Source of the DNA: G963662905 sp963676725
Lineage (GTDB): Bacteria > Bacteroidota > Bacteroidia > Bacteroidales > WRLA01
Length of the DNA: 64,000 nucleotides
Direction: 5' to 3'
Assembly: GCA_963676725.1 (NCBI GenBank)
Contig: OY781463.1
Coordinates: 3,100,001 to 3,164,000 of the forward strand
Part shown: piece after piece, positions 55,401 through 64,000 of the stretch
Layout: each line of letters starts with the position of its first letter
Numbering within the stretch: the first letter of the stretch is position 1
Notes under the pieces: model-generated
Database searches by the model: none
Told to the model about the DNA's origin: nothing
The model's input: the letters and a program-made list of their open reading frames with translations, nothing else
Program-made: the position numbers and the translations under genes

Positions 55401-55408
55401 CAAAATTA
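55401..55408 (-). promoter_or_regulatory. -7 box (TAATTTTG) of the LruC gene
   Basis: Exact TAnnTTTG on the minus strand, 26 bases before ATG 55375. No matching -33 element. Confidence 0.4.
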
Positions 55409-55545
55409 AACAAAAATTCCACTAGATAAATGCTCAAATTAGCAAGTGTTCTACTGCAATAAACATCCGTATCGATAATCAGTTCAAATCTACAATCCGT
55501 TTAAAAAAAATTTGCTGATATAATCTAAGGACAGCTTCTATAAAA

Positions 55546-55580
55546 ACAAAAAGCCGAAAGAAAAACTTTCGGCTTTTTAA
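55546..55580 (-). terminator. Terminator of the rpoB-rpoC-DUF3467 operon
   Basis: AAAAAGCCGAAAG (55548-55560) pairs with CTTTCGGCTTTTT (55566-55578), a 13-pair stem with an AAAAA loop and U-tracts. It lies about 20 bases after the DUF3467 stop. Confidence 0.88.
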
Positions 55581-55598
55581 TAGGTCACAGTACTTATT

Positions 55599-55925
55599 TT
55601 AAGCTTCTCCGGCAGGGCCGCCCATATTAAATGGCGACATTGTTCCACCAGGGATATCATCCTCTTTTATAGGTCCGAAAGTTTTTTCAAACCGAGCAAG
55701 ATTTTCATGTAAAGCCCTGTACAATCGTTTGGCATGTTTTGGCGTCAAAACGATACGCGACTGCACTCTGGGTTTCTGCATACCGGGTAAAATTTTCATA
55801 AAATCCACCACAAACTCAGAAGGGCTGTGCGCTATGGCAGCAAGGTTACTATAAGTACCTTCAACAACATTATCCGGAATATCAATATTCAGTTGTTGCT
55901 TTTTCATTTTATCTTTTTGATCCAT
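55599..55925 (-). CDS. DUF3467 protein
   Basis: 108 residues from ATG 55923-55925; the TTG at 55931 would add two residues. A DUF3467 domain (NLAAIAHSPSEFVVDFMKILPG, SRIVLTPKHAKRLYRALHENLARFE). Small, soluble, no signal. It is 20 bp after rpoC, so cotranscribed with the polymerase genes; this placement is common in the phylum. Role unknown. The Gly/Pro-rich C-terminal 20 residues look disordered. Confidence 0.88.
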   Translation of the reverse strand: MDQKDKMKKQQLNIDIPDNVVEGTYSNLAAIAHSPSEFVVDFMKILPGMQKPRVQSRIVLTPKHAKRLYRALHENLARFEKTFGPIKEDDIPGGTMSPFNMGGPAGEA

Positions 55926-55945
55926 AGCCAATTATATTTAGGTTA

Positions 55946-58900
55946 TTATTCCTCGTCTTTTTTAGATTCCAATAAAGCAGCATATTCTTCATTAGAACCT
56001 ACAATTATGTCAGCATAATCGCGAAGACCAGTTCCTGCAGGAATTTTATGACCTACAATAACATTTTCTTTTAGTCCTTGTAGGCTATCCGATTTCGCAT
56101 TGATTGCTGCATTGGTAAGCACTTTGGTTGTTTCCTGGAATGATGCAGCGGAAATGAAGCTGTTTGTTTGCAGTGAAGCTTTTGTAATTCCCTGAAGCAC
56201 CTGACGGGCTGTAGCAGGTTGAGCATCACGGGCTTGAACTAATTGCTTATCTTTTCTCTTAAGTTGCGAATTCTCATCACGCAACTTGCGGGCAGTAATA
56301 ATTTGTCCAGCTCTAAAGATAATAGAGTCACCAATTTCTTCAACAACTTTCTTTCCAAAAATCCAATCGTTCTCTTCTTGGAATTTGACCTTATTTACAA
56401 GATCGCCTTCAAGGAATTTAGTATCGCCCGGATCATCGACTTCTACTTTACGCATCATCTGACGCACAATCACCTCGAAGTGCTTATCATTAATTTTCAC
56501 ACCCTGGAGACGATATACTTCCTGAATTTCATTCACAATATATTCCTGCACCTTCATCGGCCCCTTAATGGAAAGGATGTCGGCGGGGGTCATTGCTCCT
56601 TCAGATAAGGAAGTACCAGCTTTAACGAAGTCGTTTTCCTGAGCCAGAATTTGCTTCGATGTTGGAATTAGGTAAGATTTCTGTTCACCGGTTTTGGAAG
56701 TAATAATCACCTCTTTATTCCCGCGCTTCAATTTTTTACCAAAGGATACAACACCATCAATTTCAGCAACTTTAGCAGGATCACTCGGATTACGTGCTTC
56801 AAAAAGTTCAGTTACACGTGGCAAACCTCCGGTGATATCACCAGACTTACTTACCGCACGTGGGATTTTCACAAGAATATCACCGGCTTTGATCGTATCA
56901 CCATCATCAGCAATAATGTGAGAACCTACAGGAATATCATATGATTTAATGATTTCACCATCGACAGTTATTACATTAATCGCTGGGGTTTTTGTTTTCT
57001 GGCGTGTTTCAATAACAACTTTATCGTGGTATCCTGTTTGCTCGTCAGATTCTAATCGATAGGTCTGACCTTCGATAATATTCTGATAAGAAATTTTACC
57101 GGTAACTTCAGAGATAATTACCGCATTATAAGGATCCCATTCTGCGAGTTTTGTTCCTTTTTTAACCTCCTCACCAATTTTCTTAAAGAGGTGGGAACCA
57201 TAAGGAACATGAGCAGAAGCAAGAATAACCTTGGTTGCAGGATGAACAATACGTAATTCAGCAGAACGGCCAATAACAACTTCGATTTCATTTCCTTCTT
57301 TATCCTTATAGGGTAATGATCTCAGCTCATCAATCTCGAGCGTACCATTATATTTTGCATCAATAGTGTTTTGAACACCAATGCTTGAAGCAGTACCCCC
57401 TACGTGGAAAGTACGAAGTGTCAGCTGTGTACCAGGTTCACCAATAGATTGAGCAGCAATAACACCTACAGCCTCGCCTTTTTGAACCAGGCGGCCGGTA
57501 GAAAGGTTACGGCCATAACAGCGTGCACAAACACCTTTTTTGGATTCACAGGTAAGTACCGATCTAATTTCAACACTTTCCAGTGGAGAATCTTCGATAA
57601 TACGTGCAAGTTCTTCTGTAATCTCGTCTCCGGAAGCAAGGATAAGCTCCCCAGTTTCCGGGTGGAATACATCATGTAATGCAACGCGACCCAAAATCCT
57701 ATCGTAAAGGGATTCAACAACTTCTTCATTCTTTTTGAATGCAGTAATTGTTAAACCACGCAAAGTACCACAGTCTTTTTCAGTAATAACAACGTCTTGA
57801 CTAACATCAACAAGCCTACGGGTAAGATAACCGGCATCCGCTGTTTTAAGGGCAGTATCGGCAAGACCTTTACGCGCACCGTGCGTAGAAATAAAGTACT
57901 CAAGAACGCTCAAACCTTCTTTAAAGTTTGAAAGAATTGGGTTTTCGATAATTTCACCACCACTGGCACCGGATTTTTGTGGCTTGGCCATCAAACCCCT
58001 CATACCAGATAACTGACGAATCTGTTCTTTAGAACCCCTCGCCCCTGAATCCAGCATCATATACACTGAGTTGAATCCCTGGCGGTCGCTTGACAATTGC
58101 TCCATAAGTACATTGGTCAGGCGTGAGTTCGCATGTGTCCAAGTATCAATAGTTTGGTTGTAGCGTTCATTATTTGTAATCAGACCCATGCTATAATTGC
58201 CCATAATTTCGAGCACTTCTTCATTGGCCTGAGCAATTAGTTCTTCTTTAATGCTTGGGATAATTACATCACTTAAGTTAAAGGATAAGCCCCCTTTGAA
58301 AGCCATATAATATCCAAGATCCTTAATATCATCAAGGAATTGTGCTGTTTTTTTGGTTCCAGTTTTCTTCAGTACACTACCAATAATATCACGCAAAGCT
58401 TTCTTTGTCAGCAGCACATTGATATAACCATACTCATTTGGAACAACCTGATTAAAGAGAACACGACCAACAGTAGTCTCAATTTTGTGGCGTACCGGTT
58501 TACCGTCAACAACATCATCGAGGTATGCATAGATAATTGCATGAAGGTCAACTTTTTTCTCATTATAAGCAATAGTCACTTCTTCCGGACCGTAAAAGGT
58601 CATTCCTTCACCTTTCACTGGATCGCTTTCAATACTTTTGCGTGGTTTGGTCATATAATAAAGACCCAAAACCATATCCTGGGAAGGTACAGCAATCGGA
58701 GCCCCGTTTGCTGGGTTCAGGATATTATGTGAGGCCAGCATAAGCAGCTGAGCTTCTAAAACAGCAGCATTTCCCAAAGGGACATGAACCGCCATTTGGT
58801 CACCATCAAAGTCGGCATTAAAAGCAGTACAAACCAATGGGTGCAGGCGAATTGCCTTACCTTCAATAAGTTTTGGCTGGAATGCCTGAATACCTAAACG

Positions 58901-60235
58901 GTGAAGGGTTGGAGCCCTATTAAGCAGAATTGGATGTCCTTTGAGGATATTTTCGAGGATATCCCAAACAACAGGATCCTTACGGTCAACAATTTTCTTA
59001 GCAGATTTAACGGTTTTAACAATACCGCGTTCAAGCATTTTTCTGATGACGAATGGCTTGAAGAGTTCCGAAGCCATTTCTTTAGGAATACCACACTCAT
59101 TAAGTTTGAGATCTGGTCCCACAACAATCACAGAACGGCCAGAATAGTCAACCCTTTTCCCTAAGAGGTTCTGACGGAAACGACCTTGCTTTCCTTTTAA
59201 GCTATCGCTCAAAGATTTAAGAGGCCTGTTTGATTCCGTTTTAACAGCATTCGCTTTACGGCTATTATCAAATAATGAATCGACAGCTTCCTGCAACATA
59301 CGCTTTTCATTACGCATAATCACGTCGGGAGCTTTAATTTCGATAAGTCTTTTCAGACGGTTATTGCGGATAATCACCCTGCGATAAAGATCATTGAGAT
59401 CGGAAGTAGCAAAACGACCACCATCGAGAGGCACCAAAGGCCTGAGTTCCGGAGGAATAACAGGAACAACTTTAATAATCATCCATTCGGGATGGTTTTC
59501 GATTCTCTTGCGTGAATCACGGAAGGCTTCAACCACATTTAAGCGTTTCAGGGCTTCTGCCTTGCGCTGTTGTGAGGTTTCATTATTTGCTTTATGCCTT
59601 AACTCATAAGAGAGCTCATCTAAATTCAAACGGGCAAGCAAATCATGAACTGCTTCAGCCCCCATTTTTGCGATAAACTTCTCGGGGTCACTATCATCAA
59701 GATACTGATTATCAGCAGGTAAAGTTTCAAGAATATCAAAGTACTCTTCTTCAGTAAGGAAGTCTAAGTAATTGATACCTTCGGCTGCTTTAATACCGGA
59801 ATTAATTACGACATAACGCTCATAGTAAATGATCATGTCGAGTTTTTTGGTTTGAAGTCCGAGCAATGCACCAATTTTATTGGGCAAAGAGCGGAAGAAC
59901 CAAATATGAACAACAGGCACTACAAGTTGTATATGCCCCATACGTTCACGGCGAACTTTTTTCTCGGTTACTTCAACACCACAACGATCGCAAACGATTC
60001 CTTTATAGCGGATACGCTTGTATTTACCGCAATGGCATTCATAATCTTTAACCGGGCCAAAAATCCGTTCACAGAATAAACCATCGCGTTCTGGTTTATA
60101 GGTTCTGTAATTAATCGTTTCTGGTTTAAGCACTTCCCCACTCGATCGTTCGAGAATCGATTCCGGAGAAGAGAGACTTACAGTAATTGTTGTAAAATTA
60201 CTGTCCAACGCATTGCTATCCTTTCTGAACGCCAT
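55946..60235 (-). CDS. rpoC: RNA polymerase beta' subunit
   Basis: 1429 residues, normal for the phylum. It forms half of the active cleft. Seen: zinc ribbon CHCGKYKRIRYKGIVCDRC near residue 68, the catalytic NADFDGDQMAVHVP loop whose three aspartates hold Mg2+, bridge-helix region with LADTALKTADAGYLTRRLVD, and a second zinc site (CESKKGVCARC). Long insertion between the bridge helix and trigger loop is short here relative to E. coli. It is 71 bp downstream of rpoB. No truncation. Confidence 0.98.
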   Translation of the reverse strand: MAFRKDSNALDSNFTTITVSLSSPESILERSSGEVLKPETINYRTYKPERDGLFCERIFGPVKDYECHCGKYKRIRYKGIVCDRCGVEVTEKKVRRERMGHIQLVVPVVHIWFFRSLPNKIGALLGLQTKKLDMIIYYERYVVINSGIKAAEGINYLDFLTEEEYFDILETLPADNQYLDDSDPEKFIAKMGAEAVHDLLARLNLDELSYELRHKANNETSQQRKAEALKRLNVVEAFRDSRKRIENHPEWMIIKVVPVIPPELRPLVPLDGGRFATSDLNDLYRRVIIRNNRLKRLIEIKAPDVIMRNEKRMLQEAVDSLFDNSRKANAVKTESNRPLKSLSDSLKGKQGRFRQNLLGKRVDYSGRSVIVVGPDLKLNECGIPKEMASELFKPFVIRKMLERGIVKTVKSAKKIVDRKDPVVWDILENILKGHPILLNRAPTLHRLGIQAFQPKLIEGKAIRLHPLVCTAFNADFDGDQMAVHVPLGNAAVLEAQLLMLASHNILNPANGAPIAVPSQDMVLGLYYMTKPRKSIESDPVKGEGMTFYGPEEVTIAYNEKKVDLHAIIYAYLDDVVDGKPVRHKIETTVGRVLFNQVVPNEYGYINVLLTKKALRDIIGSVLKKTGTKKTAQFLDDIKDLGYYMAFKGGLSFNLSDVIIPSIKEELIAQANEEVLEIMGNYSMGLITNNERYNQTIDTWTHANSRLTNVLMEQLSSDRQGFNSVYMMLDSGARGSKEQIRQLSGMRGLMAKPQKSGASGGEIIENPILSNFKEGLSVLEYFISTHGARKGLADTALKTADAGYLTRRLVDVSQDVVITEKDCGTLRGLTITAFKKNEEVVESLYDRILGRVALHDVFHPETGELILASGDEITEELARIIEDSPLESVEIRSVLTCESKKGVCARCYGRNLSTGRLVQKGEAVGVIAAQSIGEPGTQLTLRTFHVGGTASSIGVQNTIDAKYNGTLEIDELRSLPYKDKEGNEIEVVIGRSAELRIVHPATKVILASAHVPYGSHLFKKIGEEVKKGTKLAEWDPYNAVIISEVTGKISYQNIIEGQTYRLESDEQTGYHDKVVIETRQKTKTPAINVITVDGEIIKSYDIPVGSHIIADDGDTIKAGDILVKIPRAVSKSGDITGGLPRVTELFEARNPSDPAKVAEIDGVVSFGKKLKRGNKEVIITSKTGEQKSYLIPTSKQILAQENDFVKAGTSLSEGAMTPADILSIKGPMKVQEYIVNEIQEVYRLQGVKINDKHFEVIVRQMMRKVEVDDPGDTKFLEGDLVNKVKFQEENDWIFGKKVVEEIGDSIIFRAGQIITARKLRDENSQLKRKDKQLVQARDAQPATARQVLQGITKASLQTNSFISAASFQETTKVLTNAAINAKSDSLQGLKENVIVGHKIPAGTGLRDYADIIVGSNEEYAALLESKKDEE

Positions 60236-60306
60236 ATATTAACTAATTTCTTTATAAACGAAGGATAATATTAAACAGTTAGTCTGCCGAAGCAGACTAG
60301 CCGATA

Positions 60307-63300
60307 TTAATCAAAATTAACTTCTAAGCAAAGTCCATGTAATTCATGAACAAGTACATTAAATGATTCCGGAATTCCGGGAACAGGCATATTATCGCCT
60401 TTGACAATCGCTTCATAGGCTTTAGCCCTACCAATCACATCATCAGATTTCACGGTCAGGATTTCCTGCAAGATACTAGATGCACCAAATGCTTCGAGCG
60501 CCCATACTTCCATTTCACCAAAACGCTGACCACCAAATTGTGCTTTACCACCAAGGGGCTGCTGTGTAATCAGTGAGTATGGTCCGATAGAACGTGCGTG
60601 CATTTTATCATCAACCATATGATGCAGTTTCAGCATATAGATAAAGCCAACTGTTGCAGGTTGATCGAAACGTTCACCAGTTCCACCATCATATAGGTGA
60701 ATTGTGCCATTTTCAGGAAGGCCTGCTTTTACAAGATAGTCATTTATCTGATCTACTGTTGCTCCATCAAAAATAGGTGTTGCAAATTTAAGCCCGAGTT
60801 TTACCCCTGCCCATGCCAATACTGTTTCATAAATCTGCCCAAGGTTCATCCGTGAAGGCACACCAAGTGGGTTAAGAACAATATCAACTGGAGTACCATC
60901 TTCAAGGAAAGGCATATCTTCTTCACGAACAATTCGTGCAACAATACCTTTGTTCCCGTGACGACCCGCCATTTTATCACCAATCTGTAGTTTACGCTTC
61001 TTGGCAATATACACTTTGGCCATTTTCACAATACCATTGGGAAGATCATCTCCAACAGTAGCTGCAAATTTATTCCGGTTATTGATCCCAACATACTCTT
61101 TATACTTGATGATATAATTATTAATCAAGCGCTTGATAAGTACGTTTCGGTCTTTATCGGAAAGCCATTTATTTGGGTTCACATTCAGATAATCGATGTC
61201 TGCCAAAGCTTTAGTTGTAAACTTCACTTTTTTAGAAATCAATTCCTGATTGTATTTATCAAAAACACCTTGCGAAGTACTACCATTAATTACTTCTATC
61301 AATTTTTCGATCAGGGTAGTTTTCAGTTGTTGAAGATCGCGGCTCAGATCGTCATCAAGTTTCTTCATTACTTCTTTCTCACCAGTTCTTGACCTTCTAT
61401 CGCGAACGATGCGTGAAAAGAGTTTTTTCTCCAAAACAACCCCTTTCATTGATGGAGGCGCTTTCAGGGAAGCATCTTTTACATCACCGGCTTTATCGCC
61501 AAAAATCGCACGGAGCAATTTTTCTTCTGGTGTAGGATCGCTTTCCCCTTTAGGGGTAATTTTTCCGATAAGAATATCACCTTCTTTCACTTCAGCACCA
61601 ATACGAATCAATCCATTTTCGTCAAGATCCTTGGTCGCTTCTGTGGAAACGTTTGGAATATCGTTTGTGAGTTCTTCCACTCCACGTTTAGTATCCCGAA
61701 CTTCGAGTGTAAATTCCTCAATATGAACCGATGTAAAAACATCTTCTTTAACAACGCGCTCAGAAATTACGATGGCATCTTCAAAGTTATACCCTTTCCA
61801 AGGCATAAAGGCCACCATAAGGTTCTTACCAATCGCGAGTTCTCCGTCCTCAGTAGCATAACCTTCACAAAGCACCTGACCTTTTTCCACCCTATCTCCT
61901 TTACGGACAATTGGACGAAGGTTCACACTTGTATTTTGGTTGGTACGCAAGAATTTTGGAAGGGAATATTGCTTAATATCATCCTCAAAACTAACGAGTT
62001 TTTCGTTATCGTCGCGATCGTAGCGAATTGCTATTTTCTTTGAATCGACATACTCAACAGTTCCGTCACCTTCGGCATTAAATAAAACACGGCTATCATG
62101 AGCTACACCGGCTTCAATTCCAGTTCCAACAATTGGAGCTTCCGGCTTAAGCAGTGGCACGGCCTGACGCATCATATTGGATCCCATGAGAGCACGGTTT
62201 GCATCATCATGTTCCAAGAAAGGAATTAATGAGGCGGCAATAGATGCTATCTGGTTTGGCGCACTGTCAATTAAATCGACTTTTTCGCGTTCAATAATTG
62301 GATAATCAGCTAAGAATCGCGCTTTCACACGTTCATTAACGAATTGTCCATCATCATCCATTATAGTATTTGCCTGAGCAATAATTTTATCTTCTTCTTC
62401 TTCTGCGCTTAGATAAACAGGAGGCTGATCCATGCGCACTTTTCCGCTTTCTACTTTATGGTAAGGTGTTTCTATAAAACCAAGTTTATTGATTTTCGCA
62501 TAAACACAAAGCGAAGAAATAAGACCAATATTTGGGCCTTCTGGAGTTTCAATAGTACAGAGGCGACCATAGTGAGTATAGTGAACATCACGTACTTCAA
62601 AACCTGCACGTTCACGAGACAGACCACCTGGTCCTAAAGCAGACACACGTCTTTTATGGGTTATTTCAGACAATGGGTTCGTCTGATCCATAAATTGCGA
62701 AAGCTGGTTGGTGCCAAAAAAGCTATTGATAACTGAAGAAAGGGTTTTAGCATTGATAAGATCAGTTGGCGTAAACACTTCGTTATCGCGCACATTCATT
62801 CTTTCACGAATTGTACGGGACATACGGGCTAAGCCAACCCCAAATTGAGAATATAATTGCTCACCTACGGTACGTATCCTACGGTTACTTAAGTGGTCAA
62901 TATCATCAACTTCTGTTTTCTTATTTACCAGTTTGATCAGATATTTGATAATGTTTATAATGTCCTCCTTAGTGAGCACACGAACAGAATTATCAATATC
63001 CAGCTCTAATTTTTTATTGATCCTATAGCGGCCAACATCCCCCAAATCGTATCGTTTGTCGGAGAAAAACAGTTTATCGATAATACCGCGAGCTGTTTCT
63101 TCATCCGGCGGCTCGGCATTACGCAACTGGCGGTAGATAAATTCAACAGCTTCTTTTTCTGAGTTGGCTGTATCTTTTTGGAGCGTATTAAAGATAATCG
63201 AATAGTCACCTGAATCAACATCTTCTCTATGTACGAGAATTGTTTTAATATTTGCTTCAAGAATTTCTTCTACATGTTGCTGCTCAAGAATCACTTCACG

Positions 63301-64000
63301 GTCGATAATAACTTCGGTACGTTCGATAGACACCACTTCACCGGTATCTTCATCAACGAAATCTTCGAGCCATGATCTCAAAACCCTTGCGGCCAGTCTT
63401 TTGCCGATAAGTTTTTTAGAGCCTGATTTAGTAACTTTGACTTCTTCTGCAAGATTAAATATTTCAAGAATATCTTTATCACTTTCGAAACCAATAGCAC
63501 GTAGTAGCGTTGTAACCGGTAGTTTTTTCTTTCTATCGATATAAGCATACATGACATTATTAATGTCTGTAGTAAATTCCATCCAGGAACCTTTGAATGG
63601 GATAATACGCGCTGAAAATAAAATCGTTCCGTTAGCATGACGGCTTTTACCAAAGAAAACACCAGGTGAACGGTGGAGTTGGGAAACAACAACACGTTCG
63701 GCACCATTGACAATAAATGTGCCTTTTGGAGTCATATAAGGAATCATACCAAGATAAACATCTTGTATGATTGTCTCAAAATCTTCATGTTCGGGATCCG
63801 TACAATAGAGTTTGAGTTTTGCTTTTAATGGGACACTATATGTAACGCCCCTTTCGATACATTCATCGAGCGAATAGCGGGGAGGGTCGATAAAATAATC
63901 GAGGAACTCCAGCACAAAATTATTACGTGCATCCGTGATTGGAAAGTTTTCGCTAAAGACCTTATAAAGGCCTTCATTAATCCTATCTTCCGGGTTTGTT
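60307..64000 (-). CDS. rpoB: RNA polymerase beta subunit, N-terminus cut by window edge
   Basis: About 1231 residues visible; the reading frame stays open to the right edge (visible N-terminal end INEGLYKVFSENFPITDA), so roughly the first 40 residues lie outside. Seen: FGTNQLSQFMDQTNPLSEI and THKRRVSALGPGGLSRE of the rifampicin region (62620-62710), GDKMAGRHGNKGIVA and the C-terminal GGQRFGEMEVWALEA. The residues usually changed in rifampicin resistance (Asp of MDQ, His of THK, Ser of VSAL) are all the common, drug-sensitive types. First gene of rpoB-rpoC-DUF3467. Confidence 0.97.
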   Translation of the reverse strand, partial: TNPEDRINEGLYKVFSENFPITDARNNFVLEFLDYFIDPPRYSLDECIERGVTYSVPLKAKLKLYCTDPEHEDFETIIQDVYLGMIPYMTPKGTFIVNGAERVVVSQLHRSPGVFFGKSRHANGTILFSARIIPFKGSWMEFTTDINNVMYAYIDRKKKLPVTTLLRAIGFESDKDILEIFNLAEEVKVTKSGSKKLIGKRLAARVLRSWLEDFVDEDTGEVVSIERTEVIIDREVILEQQHVEEILEANIKTILVHREDVDSGDYSIIFNTLQKDTANSEKEAVEFIYRQLRNAEPPDEETARGIIDKLFFSDKRYDLGDVGRYRINKKLELDIDNSVRVLTKEDIINIIKYLIKLVNKKTEVDDIDHLSNRRIRTVGEQLYSQFGVGLARMSRTIRERMNVRDNEVFTPTDLINAKTLSSVINSFFGTNQLSQFMDQTNPLSEITHKRRVSALGPGGLSRERAGFEVRDVHYTHYGRLCTIETPEGPNIGLISSLCVYAKINKLGFIETPYHKVESGKVRMDQPPVYLSAEEEEDKIIAQANTIMDDDGQFVNERVKARFLADYPIIEREKVDLIDSAPNQIASIAASLIPFLEHDDANRALMGSNMMRQAVPLLKPEAPIVGTGIEAGVAHDSRVLFNAEGDGTVEYVDSKKIAIRYDRDDNEKLVSFEDDIKQYSLPKFLRTNQNTSVNLRPIVRKGDRVEKGQVLCEGYATEDGELAIGKNLMVAFMPWKGYNFEDAIVISERVVKEDVFTSVHIEEFTLEVRDTKRGVEELTNDIPNVSTEATKDLDENGLIRIGAEVKEGDILIGKITPKGESDPTPEEKLLRAIFGDKAGDVKDASLKAPPSMKGVVLEKKLFSRIVRDRRSRTGEKEVMKKLDDDLSRDLQQLKTTLIEKLIEVINGSTSQGVFDKYNQELISKKVKFTTKALADIDYLNVNPNKWLSDKDRNVLIKRLINNYIIKYKEYVGINNRNKFAATVGDDLPNGIVKMAKVYIAKKRKLQIGDKMAGRHGNKGIVARIVREEDMPFLEDGTPVDIVLNPLGVPSRMNLGQIYETVLAWAGVKLGLKFATPIFDGATVDQINDYLVKAGLPENGTIHLYDGGTGERFDQPATVGFIYMLKLHHMVDDKMHARSIGPYSLITQQPLGGKAQFGGQRFGEMEVWALEAFGASSILQEILTVKSDDVIGRAKAYEAIVKGDNMPVPGIPESFNVLVHELHGLCLEVNFD

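Noticed and set aside
59852..60079. 75-codon plus-strand ORF inside rpoC
   Set aside because: Antisense shadow of a highly conserved region of rpoC.
1..64000. CRISPR arrays, tRNA or rRNA genes, transposons or phage genes
   Set aside because: No direct-repeat arrays, cloverleaf-like sequences, transposase motifs or phage structural genes were seen on reading; small RNAs without structure may be missed.

Overview
The window looks like chromosomal DNA from a member of the Bacteroidota, probably class Bacteroidia. The evidence is the neighbourhood type (DUF1573-yajC-ybbR-coaE, rpoB-rpoC-DUF3467), families typical of the phylum (LruC, DUF2807/DUF4097, DUF349), AT-rich non-coding DNA, few Shine-Dalgarno sequences, and at least thirteen TAnnTTTG promoter boxes of the phylum's housekeeping sigma factor at plausible distances from starts. 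I saw no tRNA, rRNA, CRISPR, transposase or phage gene. Both ends cut a gene: coaE on the left and rpoB on the right.

Layout. 1-2.2 kb (minus): coaE, ybbR-like, yajC and a DUF1573 lipoprotein, one operon. 2.3-6.4 kb: a GH130-type glycosidase fused to a response-regulator receiver, convergent with a GT4 glycosyltransferase carrying a C-terminal helical (alpha/alpha) domain. 6.6-10.9 kb: HD phosphohydrolase, GT-C membrane glycosyltransferase and ligA. 10.9-14.6 kb: a LamG surface lipoprotein and an outer-membrane barrel protein.

14.6-25.9 kb is the most system-like region. A four-gene plus-strand cluster encodes a TolC-like outer-membrane protein fused to a GH18-like hydrolase barrel, a HlyD-like periplasmic adaptor, a zinc-ribbon (TackOD1-like) protein ending in a catalytically dead GGDEF-like domain, and a processive GT2 synthase. 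I read it as a synthase-dependent exopolysaccharide machine organised by analogy with Pel or Pga/Bcs but built from different parts. It is flanked by three minus-strand two-component proteins (REC-PAS-HK, REC-HK and HK-REC-REC).

26-31.3 kb: an ECF sigma factor, a putative anti-sigma factor and three beta-repeat cell-envelope proteins (DUF4097, DUF2807, DUF2807) in one minus-strand operon, with a divergent NTF2-like/histidine kinase fusion. 31.4-35.6 kb: DUF349 protein, aminotransferase, second DUF1573 protein. 35.8-42.3 kb: a small lipoprotein, a 1727-residue SLC12-type cation-chloride cotransporter whose C-terminus is a P-loop ATPase, and an MscS-type channel, which looks like an ion or osmotic homeostasis unit. 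42.4-48.9 kb: DAK2-DegV fusion, pepD, a second HD phosphohydrolase, DUF4342, a 2-hydroxyacid dehydrogenase and a TerB-DnaJ protein. 49.0-52.0 kb: saccharopine dehydrogenase and lysine-ketoglutarate reductase homologues. 52.4-55.4 kb: an OB-fold His-rich lipoprotein, a PepSY-type membrane protein and an LruC lipoprotein. 55.6-64 kb: DUF3467, rpoC and rpoB.

All functions are assigned by reading translated sequence and motifs. No database search was run.
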